DNA from: Oasisia sp. SBJ-2009
Taxonomy: Eukaryota; Annelida; Polychaeta; Sabellida; Siboglinidae
DNA length: 64,000 nucleotides
Assembly: GCA_964017155.1 (NCBI GenBank)
Contig: OZ024866.1
Coordinates: forward strand, 22,729,082 to 22,793,081
Direction of reading: 5' to 3'
Part shown: piece by piece, positions 57,501-63,303 of the stretch
Position numbering within the stretch: position 1 is the first letter of the stretch
Layout: every line of letters starts with the position of its first letter
Made by a program: the position numbers and the translations under genes
Notes under the pieces: model-generated
What the model was told of the DNA's origin: nothing
Database searches by the model: none
What the model saw: only the letters and a program-made list of their open reading frames with translations

Positions 57501-60500
57501 TTGCAAGTTTTTCTGTTTTGTTGTGTGTATGTAAGCATGTTTAAGTATCTATGTTTTGTTTATTTGAGTGTAAGCGAGTGTGAAGAAATGTGGGTTTTGG
57601 GACAGAAATGTGAGATGCAATGTTTCTGTTAACGTTGATTACTCATTTCTTACTATGCATTTGAATATACTTGGTTTGTTTTTCTTTTCTCAAATGTATG
57701 TACATATGTATGTCACTGTACGTGTGTATCTTTAACTTAAATGAATGTTTGTTGTATAGATAATTAAATGTGATAAAGAAGGTATTTGGGGTGATGGGTG
57801 TCTCAACAGCGGCATTGTTTGTTTCTACGCACTAGAATTCCTTTGGTTTCTTTTTCTTTTTTGCTGTGCGTGGATACGTAAGTTAGCGTACGTCTTTAAG
57901 TGTCATAGTATACATATGTATATTGAGGTGAATTGGAGTGATTTCAGTTCTTTTACGATTGAAAGGAATATAAATTGTGTATACTCTACCAACTGAACAG
58001 TTGGCGATACACCCGTTTTTTGTTACTTAGCAATTCCAGTTGACGGAGGATGGACAGCGTGGACAGATTGGGTGGCTTGTTCTGTGACATGTGGGACAGG
58101 GACCCAACAGAGAAGTCATGCGTGTACCAACCCACCGCCTTCAAATGGAGGTGTCATTTGTTCTGGCGCTCCAACTGAATCGCAACCATGTGCAACAGCT
58201 CCTTGTCCAAGTATGTGTACGTTTCACTGCTTCAAACCAAAGATTTCCTATTGTGTATGAGGTATGTCTTCAGTACTACGCGCATTCCAGGAATACTTCA
58301 AAACGTAAAATGTATACTCTGATGATACATCAGAAAGATAACAAAGTCAACTATGAATAAAAATACGTGTGCATCACAACACAATTTAATCCATTAATTC
58401 TTGTTACAGAGTGATTAGATAGAATGAATGCTTTCAAAACACATCTCACTGAAGAAGACGAATGGCTGAAATGTTATTGGAATGTTCTATGAAGATATAT
58501 CATGACGTGAATTCAAGTATTGTCTCTCTTGAAAATGTGCGCGCAAATGAGATTTAGTGTATAGCAAATCGTTTTTATTAGTGACAAAAAGGACAACCAC
58601 TGAATAGAATATGAAATTACACACATCGAAAACAAACGTTGTGAACGTTAGGGGACAAATGAATATATATTAATTTGCACGTTTATCTGTTTTGTTGTGT
58701 GTATGTAAGTGTGTTTAAGTATCTATGTTTTGTTTATATGAGTGTAAGCGAGTGTGAAAGAGTGTGGGTTTTTGGACAGAAATGTGAGATGCAATATTTG
58801 TGTTAACGTTGATTACTCATTTCTTACTATGCATTTGAATATACTTGGTTTGTTTTTCTTTTCTCAAATGTATATACATATGAATGTTACTATACGTGTG
58901 TATCTTTACGTTAAATGAATGTTTGTTGTATGGATAGCTAAATGTGATAAAGAAGGTATTTGGGGTGATGGGTGTCTGAACAGCGGCATTGTTTGTTTCT
59001 ACGCACTAGAATTCCTTTGGTTTCTTTTTCTTTTCTGCTGTGCAGGGATACGTAAGTGTGCGTACGCCTTTAAGTGTCATAGAATACATATGTATATTGA
59101 GGTGAATTGGACTGATTTCATTTCTTTTACGATTGATTGGAATATAAATTGTGCATACTCTACCAACTGAACAGTGGGCGATACACCCGTTTTTTGTTAC
59201 TTTGCAATTCCAGTTGACGGAGGATGGACAGGGTGGACAGAGTGGCTGGCTTGTTCTGTGACATGTGGGACAGGGACCCAACAGAGAAGTCATGCGTGTA
59301 CCAACCCACCGCCTTCAAATGGGGGTGTCATTTGTTCTGGCGCTCCAACTGAATCGCAACCATGTGCAACAGCTCCTTGTCCAAGTATGTGTACGTTGAA
59401 AGGAACGTTTGTATATTGTTCACTGCTTCAAACAAAGATTTCCTATTGTGTATGAGGTATGTCTTCAGTACTACGCGCATTCCAGGAATACTTCGAAACG
59501 CAAAATGTATACTCTGATGATATCTCAGAAAGATAACAATGTCATCAGAATTCTTAACAATGAAAATAAATACTTCTTCCTCACAACACAATTTAATCCA
59601 TTAATTCTTGATACCGAGTGGTTAGATAGAACGTACGCTTTCCAAACACATCTCACTGAAGACGACGAATGGCTGAAATGTTATTGGAATGTTCTATGAA
59701 GATATATCGTGACGTGATTTCAAGTATTGTCTCTCTTGAAAATGTGCGCGCAAATGAGATTTAGTGTATAGCAAATCGTTTTTATTAGTGACAAAAAGGA
59801 AAACCATTGAATAGAATATGAAATTACACACATCGAAAACAAACATTGTGGACGTCTCGGGACAAATGAATATTTATTAATTTGCAAGTTTTTCTGTTTT
59901 GTTGTGTGTATGTAAGCATGTTTAAGTATCTATGTTTTGTTTATTTGAGTGTAAGCGAGTGTGAAGAAATGTGGGTTTTGGGACAGAAATGTGAGATGCA
60001 ATGTTTCTGTTAACGTTGATTACTCATTTCTTACTATGCATTTGAATATACTTGGTTTGTTTTTCTTTTCTCAAATGTATGTACATATGTATGTTACTGT
60101 ACGTGTGTATCTTTAACTTAAATGAATGTTTGTTGTATAGATAATTAAATGTGATAAAGAAGGTATTTGGGTTGATGGGTGTCTGATCAGCGGCATTGTT
60201 TGTTTCTACGCACTAGAATTCCTTTGGTTTCTTTTTCTTTTCTGCTGTGCGTGGATACGTAAGTTAGCGTACGTCTTTAAGTGTCATAGTATACATATGT
60301 ATATTGAGGTGAATGGGACTGATTTCATTTCTTTTACGATTGATTGGAATATAAATTGTGTATACTCTACCAATTGAACAGTTGGCGATACACCCGTTTG
60401 TTGTTACTTAGCTATTCCAGTTGACGGAGGATGGACAGCGTGGACAGAGTGGGTGGCTTGTTCTGTGACATGTGGGACAGGGACCCAACAGAGAAGTCAT

Positions 60501-63005
60501 GCGTGTACCAACCCACCGCCTTCAAATGGAGGTGTCATTTGTTCTGGCGCTCCAACTGAATCGCAACCATGTGCAACAGCTCCTTGTCCAAGTATGTGTA
60601 CGTTGAAAGGAACGTTTGTATATTGTTCACTGCTTCAAACCAAAGATTTCCTTTTGTGTATGAGGTATGTCTTCAGTACTACGCGCATTCCAGGAATACT
60701 TCAAAACGTAAAATGTATACTCTGATGATATATCAGAAAGATAACAAAGTCAACAGAATTCTTAACTAAGAATAAAAATACTTGTGCCTCACAACACAAT
60801 TGAATCCTTTAATTCTTCATACAGAGTGGTTAGATAGAACGTACGCTTTCCAAACACATCTCACTGAAGACGACGAATGGCTGAAATGTTATTGGAATGT
60901 TCTATGAAGATATATCGTGACGTGATTTCAAGTATTGTCTCTCTTAAAAATGTGCGCGCAAATGAGATTTAGTGTACAGCAAATCGTTTTTATTAGTGAC
61001 AAAAATGAAAACCATTGAATAGAATATGAAATTACAGACATCGAAAACAAACGTTGTGGACGTTGGGGACAAATGAATATTTATTAATTTGCACGTTTTT
61101 CTGATTTGTTGTGTGTATGTAAGAGTGTTTAAGTATCTATGTTTTGTTTATTTGAGTGTAAGCGAGTGCGAAGGAGTGTGGGTTTTTGGACGGAAATGTG
61201 AGATGCCATGTTTCTGTTAACGTTGATTACTCATTTCTTACTATGCATTTGAATATACTTGGTTTGTTGTTCTTTTCTCAAAAGTATATACATATGTATG
61301 TTACTGTACGTGTGTATCTTTACGTTAAATGAATGTTTGTTGTATAGATAATTAAATGTGATAAAGAAGGTATTTGGGTTGATGGGTGTCTGATCAGCGG
61401 CATTGTTTGTTTCTACGCACTAGAATTCCTATGGTTTCTTTTTCTTTTCTGCTGTGCGTGGATACGTAAGTTAGCGTACGTCTTTAAGTGTCATAGTATA
61501 CATATGTATATTGAGGTGAATGGGACTGATTTCATTTCTTTTACGATTGATTGGAATATAAATTGTGTATACTCTACCAACTGAACAGTTGGCGATACAC
61601 CCGTTTGTTGTTACTTAGCAATTCCAGTTGACGGAGGATGGACAGCGTGGACAGAGTGGGTGGCTTGTTCTGTGACATGTGGGACAGGGACCCAACAGAG
61701 AAGTCATGCGTGTACCAACCCACCGCCTTCAAATGGAGGTGTCATTTGTTCTGGCGCTCCAACTGAATCGCAACCATGTGCAACAGCTCCTTGTCCAAGT
61801 ATGTGTACATTGAAAGGAACGTTTGTATATTGTTCACTGCTTCAAACCAAAGATTTCCTATTGTGTATGAGGTATGTCTTCAGTACTACGCGCATTCCAG
61901 GAATACTTCAAAACGTAAAGTGTATACTCTGATTATATCTCAGAAAGATAACAATGCCATCAGAATTCTTAACTATGAATAAAAATACGTGTGCCTCACA
62001 ACACAATTTAATCCATTAATTCTTGATACAGAGTGGTTAGATAGAACGTACGCTTTCCAAACACATCTCACTGAAGACGACGAATGGCTGAAATGTTATT
62101 GGAATGTTCTATGAAGATATATCGTGACGTGATTTCAAGTATTGTCTCTCTTAAAAATGTGCGCGCAAATGAGATTTAGTGTACAGCAAATCGTTTTTAT
62201 TAGTGACAAAAATGAAAACCATTGAATAGAATATGAAATTACAGACATCGAAAACAAACGTTGTGGACGTTGGGGACAAATGAATATTTATTAATTTGCA
62301 CGTTTTTCTGATTTGTTGTGTGTATGTAAGAGTGTTTAAGTATCTATGTTTTGTTTATTTGAATGTAAGCGAGTGCGAAGGAGTGTGGGTTTTTGGACGG
62401 AAATGTGAGATGCCATGTTTCTGTTAACGTTGATTACTCATTTCTTACTATGCATTTGAATATACTTGGTTTGTTGTTCTTTTCTCAAAAGTATATACAT
62501 ATGTATGTTACTGTACGTGTGTATCTTTACGTTAAATGAATGTTTGTTGTATAGATAATTAAATGTGATAAAGAAGGTATTTGGGTTGATGGGTGTCTGA
62601 TCAGCGGCATTGTTTGTTTCTACGCACTAGAATTCCTATGGTTTCTTTTTCTTTTCTGCTGTGCGTGGATACGTAAGTTAGCGTACGTCTTTAAGTGTCA
62701 TAGTATACATATGTATATTGAGGTGAATGGGACTGATTTCATTTCTTTTACGATTGATTGGAATATAAATTGTGTATACTCTACCAACTGAACAGTTGGC
62801 GATACACCCGTTTGTTGTTACTTAGCAATTCCAGTTGACGGAGGATGGACAGCGTGGACAGAGTGGGTGGCTTGTTCTGTGACATGTGGGACAGGGACCC
62901 AACAGAGAAGTCATGCGTGTACCAACCCACCGCCTTCAAATGGAGGTGTCATTTGTTCTGGCGCTCCAACTGAATCGCAACCATGTGCAACAGCTCCTTG
63001 TCCAA
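363..63005 (+). CDS. Giant multi-TSP1-repeat protein gene, internal part (53 exons)
   Basis: This is the coding part of one split gene, made of 53 exons of 171 bp separated by introns of about 1,036 bp (1,002-1,038). Each exon encodes a complete TSR: the Trp ladder W5-W8-W11, CSVTCG at 14-19, R25 and six cysteines (14, 18, 29, 41, 51, 56). In this family WxxW is a C-mannosylation site and Cxx(S/T)CG an O-fucosylation site for POFUT2, so T17 is the expected fucosylated residue. TSR proteins are secreted or extracellular adhesion and matrix proteins. No signal peptide, membrane segment or other domain is seen here because both gene ends lie outside. All exons are phase 1-1, so the open frame survives any number of exons. 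That the exons are spliced together is inferred; an exon-derived satellite that is only partly transcribed remains possible. Confidence 0.85.
713..718 (+). promoter_or_regulatory. Intronic AATAAA, possible poly(A) signal
   Basis: AATAAA lies 180 bases after the end of exon 1 and 46 bases after the stop reached by reading through the intron. Most units have it at the matching place (for example 3,131-3,136 in the class C form AAAATAAATAC). A' introns have AATCAA instead. The motif alone is common in AT-rich introns. Confidence 0.3.
1372..1414 (+). promoter_or_regulatory. Strong cryptic splice acceptor followed by GTAAGT donor
   Basis: A pyrimidine-rich run ends TGCTGTGCAG (1,393-1,402), followed by GGATAC and GTAAGT. 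By consensus both sites look stronger than the exon's own acceptor. The same element sits 168 bp before the exon in 18 units (exons 2, 5, 8, 11, 14, 17, 20, 21, 26, 28, 29, 33, 38, 40, 41, 47, 48, 50). In the other units TGCAGGG reads TGCGTGG, so the AG is lost. Function is unproven. Confidence 0.45.
1571..1741 (+). CDS. TSP1 exon 2 (beta)
   Basis: Class B acceptor (TTTTTTGTTACTTAGC). Differs from exon 1 by P44 and E52-A53, with codon 48 TCA. The preceding intron has the strong TGCAG|GGATAC|GTAAGT element at 1398-1414. Confidence 0.93.
2779..2949 (+). CDS. TSP1 exon 3 (beta-E)
   Basis: Class C acceptor (GATACTTCGC). GAG replaces the usual Ala codon at residue 13, next to Cys14, giving an acidic WVEC. 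Codon 42 is TCG. Shared only with exons 9 and 15, so it marks hexamer position 3. Confidence 0.93.
3986..4156 (+). CDS. TSP1 exon 4 (alpha)
   Basis: Identical in protein to exon 1 and 3,623 bp from it, showing the trimer period. Class A intron before; after it the intron has TATATCTTGAAAA near 4503-4515 where unit 1 has TGTCTTG. Confidence 0.93.
5194..5364 (+). CDS. TSP1 exon 5 (beta)
   Basis: Class B acceptor. The upstream intron has the CCTATG and ACGCTTG variants that mark hexamer position 5. The downstream intron has a private AAAATTTTCGCG near 5720, also found after exon 17. Confidence 0.93.
6402..6572 (+). CDS. TSP1 exon 6 (beta)
   Basis: Class C acceptor with Ala13 coded GCG. It keeps P44 and E52-A53 and the GTATGTGTTCG donor context. 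Together with exon 3 it shows that C exons alternate E13 and A13 along the hexamer. Confidence 0.93.
7609..7779 (+). CDS. TSP1 exon 7 (alpha)
   Basis: First exon of hexamer copy II, alpha with class A acceptor. The upstream intron has a private ATACATTTGTATG near 7270 that breaks the usual ACATATGT. Confidence 0.93.
8817..8987 (+). CDS. TSP1 exon 8 (beta)
   Basis: Class B acceptor. Flanked by markers of hexamer position 2 (AAAGTATTTGG upstream, ATTCAAGG downstream near 9083) that recur at exon 14. Confidence 0.93.
10025..10195 (+). CDS. TSP1 exon 9 (beta-E)
   Basis: Class C acceptor, E13, codon 42 TCG, P44, E52-A53. Same as exons 3 and 15. Confidence 0.93.
11232..11402 (+). CDS. TSP1 exon 10 (alpha)
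   Basis: Class A acceptor, alpha protein. The downstream GTTATATAGAACG near 11640 is shared only with the unit of exon 16. Confidence 0.93.
12440..12610 (+). CDS. TSP1 exon 11 (alpha, in a class B unit)
   Basis: The upstream intron and acceptor are class B, yet the exon has A44, codon 48 TCG and A52-T53. The synonymous GCC at Ala28 occurs elsewhere only in exons 25 and 37. Alpha-type sequence runs into the intron to at least 12,698, then class B resumes (ATACTCTCATG). This is the signature of a short gene-conversion tract. Confidence 0.92.
13648..13818 (+). CDS. TSP1 exon 12 (alpha-S, in a class C unit)
   Basis: Class C acceptor and GCG at Ala13, but A44 and A52-T53. Two private changes: V16 GTA (silent) and T30S (ACC to TCC) just after Cys29. 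The donor context GTATGTGTACGTTGAAAGG is the type found with A' and D units. Class C resumes at GAATTCTTATTG near 13,871. Confidence 0.92.
14855..15025 (+). CDS. TSP1 exon 13 (alpha)
   Basis: First exon of hexamer copy III, alpha, class A acceptor. The CACAACGCAATTT marker follows near 15,227, as after exon 7. Confidence 0.93.
16063..16233 (+). CDS. TSP1 exon 14 (beta)
   Basis: Class B acceptor, beta protein. ATTCAAGG downstream near 16,329 pairs it with exon 8. Confidence 0.93.
17271..17441 (+). CDS. TSP1 exon 15 (beta-E)
   Basis: Class C acceptor, E13 and TCG at codon 42. Third and last copy of this subtype in the window. Confidence 0.93.
18478..18648 (+). CDS. TSP1 exon 16 (alpha)
   Basis: Class A acceptor, alpha. 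GTTATATAG downstream near 18,886 pairs it with exon 10. Confidence 0.93.
19686..19856 (+). CDS. TSP1 exon 17 (beta)
   Basis: Class B acceptor, preceded by the CCTATG and ACGCTTG variants. It keeps the beta exon that exon 11 has lost at the same hexamer position. Confidence 0.93.
20894..21064 (+). CDS. TSP1 exon 18 (beta)
   Basis: Class C acceptor, A13 as GCG, P44, E52-A53. Last exon of the regular hexamers. The intron after it begins like other class C units but changes type near 21.73 kb. Confidence 0.93.
22101..22271 (+). CDS. TSP1 exon 19 (beta, C/B hybrid unit)
   Basis: The acceptor and 5' half are class C (GCG at Ala13), but codon 48 TCA and the donor context GTATGTGTACGTTAAAAGG are class B. 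The switch lies within the exon or very near it. Protein is plain beta, so the hybrid keeps a functional domain. Confidence 0.92.
22403..23610 (+). repeat. Single-unit recent duplication, first copy
   Basis: This segment, carrying exon 20, looks identical to the next 1,208 bp. The identity runs on to about 25,100, where GGACAACC changes to GGAAAACC. The left limit is the T of ATACTTTCATG at 22,402, which reads ATACTCTCATG one unit later. Confidence 0.8.
23309..23479 (+). CDS. TSP1 exon 20 (beta)
   Basis: Class B acceptor. Its intron carries the AAAGTATTTGG and TACGTACTAG markers of hexamer position 2, linking this region to units 8 and 14. Confidence 0.93.
23611..24818 (+). repeat. Single-unit recent duplication, second copy
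   Basis: Carries exon 21 and matches the preceding 1,208 bp throughout by eye. The large 14,381-bp block starts inside this segment at 23,740. Confidence 0.8.
24517..24687 (+). CDS. TSP1 exon 21 (beta)
   Basis: First exon of the 14,381-bp block, class B acceptor, same sequence as exon 20 and as its block partner exon 33. Confidence 0.93.
25715..25885 (+). CDS. TSP1 exon 22 (beta)
   Basis: Class C acceptor, GCG at Ala13, codon 48 TCG, then a class B-like intron (GTTTTCC). The upstream intron lacks about 10 bp around 25,565 (GATACGTACGTCTTTAAG), giving 1,198-bp spacing and removing the GTAAGT decoy donor. Confidence 0.93.
26923..27093 (+). CDS. TSP1 exon 23 (beta)
   Basis: Class C acceptor. 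The donor context is a private GTATGTGTCCGTTAAAAGG, shared only with exon 35. Confidence 0.93.
28131..28301 (+). CDS. TSP1 exon 24 (alpha)
   Basis: Class A acceptor and alpha exon. The far 5' part of the preceding intron is class C-like (ATAATGAAGG). The following intron turns to class C (GAATTCTTG near 28,356), so class A covers only a few hundred bases around the exon. Confidence 0.93.
29338..29508 (+). CDS. TSP1 exon 25 (alpha)
   Basis: Class A acceptor, alpha, with silent GCC at Ala28. This makes it, or its partner exon 37, a plausible donor type for the tract in exon 11. Confidence 0.93.
30546..30716 (+). CDS. TSP1 exon 26 (zeta)
   Basis: Class B acceptor. TGG to TAT turns the middle Trp of the ladder into Tyr (W5-Y8-W11), and S42P gives CPGAP after Cys41. 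The WxxW mannosylation motif is lost in both overlapping forms. The intron after it carries linked 23-bp and 11-bp deletions. Confidence 0.92.
31720..31890 (+). CDS. TSP1 exon 27 (alpha)
   Basis: Class A' acceptor (TAGCTATTCCAG). Alpha protein with silent GAA at Glu10. Downstream the usual AATAAA reads AATCAA near 32,071. Confidence 0.93.
32928..33098 (+). CDS. TSP1 exon 28 (beta)
   Basis: Class B acceptor. The following intron has AAATATTTCC near 33,150 instead of AAAGTTTTCC, then A'-type sequence, so this unit is also mosaic. Confidence 0.93.
34134..34304 (+). CDS. TSP1 exon 29 (delta)
   Basis: Class D acceptor (GTTACTTTGC). A7G and V12L give WTGWTEWLAC. The rest is alpha. First delta domain in the window; delta occurs only in the second half of the array as seen here. 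Confidence 0.93.
35343..35513 (+). CDS. TSP1 exon 30 (epsilon)
   Basis: Class A acceptor. GAG to GAT gives E10D between W8 and W11 (WTDWVAC). The intron after it carries the linked 23-bp and 11-bp deletions, as with every epsilon exon. Confidence 0.93.
36517..36687 (+). CDS. TSP1 exon 31 (alpha)
   Basis: Class A' acceptor, alpha. Downstream GAGGTATGTATTC near 36,762 differs from the usual GTATGTCTTC. Confidence 0.93.
37724..37894 (+). CDS. TSP1 exon 32 (epsilon)
   Basis: Class A acceptor, D10, short-intron type. Its downstream intron contains the junction between the two 14,381-bp blocks. Confidence 0.93.
38898..39068 (+). CDS. TSP1 exon 33 (beta)
   Basis: Block partner of exon 21. The intron before it is a hybrid: epsilon-type to about 38,120, then class B. 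Confidence 0.93.
40096..40266 (+). CDS. TSP1 exon 34 (beta)
   Basis: Block partner of exon 22, with the same 10-bp upstream intron deletion. Confidence 0.93.
41304..41474 (+). CDS. TSP1 exon 35 (beta)
   Basis: Block partner of exon 23, sharing the GTATGTGTCCG donor context. Confidence 0.93.
42512..42682 (+). CDS. TSP1 exon 36 (alpha)
   Basis: Block partner of exon 24. The downstream intron has TTCTTATTG where exon 24's has TTCTTGTTG, one of the few block differences. Confidence 0.93.
43719..43889 (+). CDS. TSP1 exon 37 (alpha)
   Basis: Block partner of exon 25, with silent GCC at Ala28. Confidence 0.93.
44927..45097 (+). CDS. TSP1 exon 38 (zeta)
   Basis: Block partner of exon 26. Y8 and P42 are both kept, so the change predates the block duplication and is unlikely to be a base-calling error in one place. 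Confidence 0.92.
46101..46271 (+). CDS. TSP1 exon 39 (alpha)
   Basis: Block partner of exon 27, class A' acceptor and silent GAA at Glu10. Confidence 0.93.
47309..47479 (+). CDS. TSP1 exon 40 (beta)
   Basis: Block partner of exon 28. Last beta exon in the window; everything downstream carries A44 and A52-T53. Confidence 0.93.
48515..48685 (+). CDS. TSP1 exon 41 (delta)
   Basis: Block partner of exon 29 (G7, L12), class D acceptor. Confidence 0.93.
49724..49894 (+). CDS. TSP1 exon 42 (epsilon)
   Basis: Block partner of exon 30 (D10), with the shortened downstream intron. Its upstream intron matches the last part of the window. Confidence 0.93.
50898..51068 (+). CDS. TSP1 exon 43 (alpha)
   Basis: Block partner of exon 31, class A' acceptor. 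Downstream ATAGGACG at 51,311 differs from ATAGAACG in copy 1. Confidence 0.93.
52105..52275 (+). CDS. TSP1 exon 44 (epsilon)
   Basis: Block partner of exon 32 (D10). Its downstream intron keeps epsilon-type sequence past 52,501, unlike that of exon 32, and so shows the parental state before the exchange. Confidence 0.93.
53279..53449 (+). CDS. TSP1 exon 45 (epsilon)
   Basis: D10 with class A acceptor. Second of three consecutive epsilon exons (44-46) at 1,173-1,174 bp spacing. Confidence 0.93.
54452..54622 (+). CDS. TSP1 exon 46 (epsilon)
   Basis: D10, class A acceptor, shortened downstream intron. From this exon a 3,588-bp offset matches exon 49. Confidence 0.93.
55626..55796 (+). CDS. 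TSP1 exon 47 (delta)
   Basis: G7 and L12, class D acceptor. The inverted repeat upstream is broken (CAGTGGG). A single C is lost from AAACCAAAG downstream, which shortens any intron read-through. Confidence 0.93.
56833..57003 (+). CDS. TSP1 exon 48 (delta)
   Basis: Copy of exon 47 at 1,207 bp with the same broken inverted repeat, but GATACAGAG at 57,230 instead of GATACCGAG. Confidence 0.93.
58040..58210 (+). CDS. TSP1 exon 49 (epsilon)
   Basis: D10, but the acceptor has the class B TTTTTTGTTACTTAGC run, the only epsilon exon with it. The upstream intron also has GGGGTGATGGGTGTCTCAAC, so this unit is mosaic. Confidence 0.93.
59214..59384 (+). CDS. TSP1 exon 50 (delta)
   Basis: G7, L12, class D acceptor. 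Private silent GGG at Gly37. Downstream CTTCGAAACG near 59,493 is also private. Confidence 0.93.
60421..60591 (+). CDS. TSP1 exon 51 (alpha)
   Basis: Class A' acceptor with CCAATTGAACAGTTGG upstream, otherwise a feature of class C. The downstream intron has AACTAAGAATAAAAATAC near 60,765. Confidence 0.93.
60890..62096 (+). repeat. Single-unit duplication before exon 53, copy 1
   Basis: Exon 52 with its upstream intron and early downstream intron matches the next 1,207 bp. Shared private markers are CAAAAATGAAAACC, TTGTTGTTCTTTTCTC and CCTATGGTTTC. One difference is visible: GAGTGTAAG near 61,157 against GAATGTAAG near 62,364. Confidence 0.8.
61628..61798 (+). CDS. TSP1 exon 52 (alpha)
   Basis: Class A acceptor, alpha, donor context GTATGTGTACATTG as in exon 1. 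About 300 bp downstream, near 62,096, the intron switches from exon 1-type to A' type (TTATTGGAATG). Confidence 0.93.
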
Positions 63006-63303
63006 GTATGTGTACATTGAAAGGAACGTTTGTATATTGTTCACTGCTTCAAACCAAAGATTTCCTATTGTGTATGAGGTATGTCTTCAGTACTACGCGC
63101 ATTCCAGGAATACTTCAAAACGTAAAGTGTATACTCTGATTATATCTCAGAAAGATAACAATGCCATCAGAATTCTTAACTATGAATAAAAATACGTGTG
63201 CCTCACAACACAATTTAATCCATTAATTCTTGATACAGAGTGGTTAGATAGAACGTACGCTTTCCAAACACATCTCACTGAAGACGACGAATGGCTGAAA
63301 TGT
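62097..63303 (+). repeat. Single-unit duplication, copy 2
   Basis: Partner of 60,890-62,096, carrying exon 53. Ends where this copy reads TTATAGGAATGTTCC, the form found after exon 1. Confidence 0.8.
62835..63005 (+). CDS. TSP1 exon 53 (alpha)
   Basis: Last complete exon in the window, alpha, class A acceptor, same as exon 52. The protein continues beyond the window through the next unit. Confidence 0.93.

Larger units (their letters stand above)
58040..59778 (+). repeat. Epsilon-delta two-exon duplication, copy 2
   Basis: Exons 49 and 50; partner of 54,452-56,190. GATACCGAG recurs at 59,610. The intron after exon 50 then follows the type after exon 48 (TTTGCAAGTTTTTC near 59,881), so the right edge is a second recombination point. 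Confidence 0.8.
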
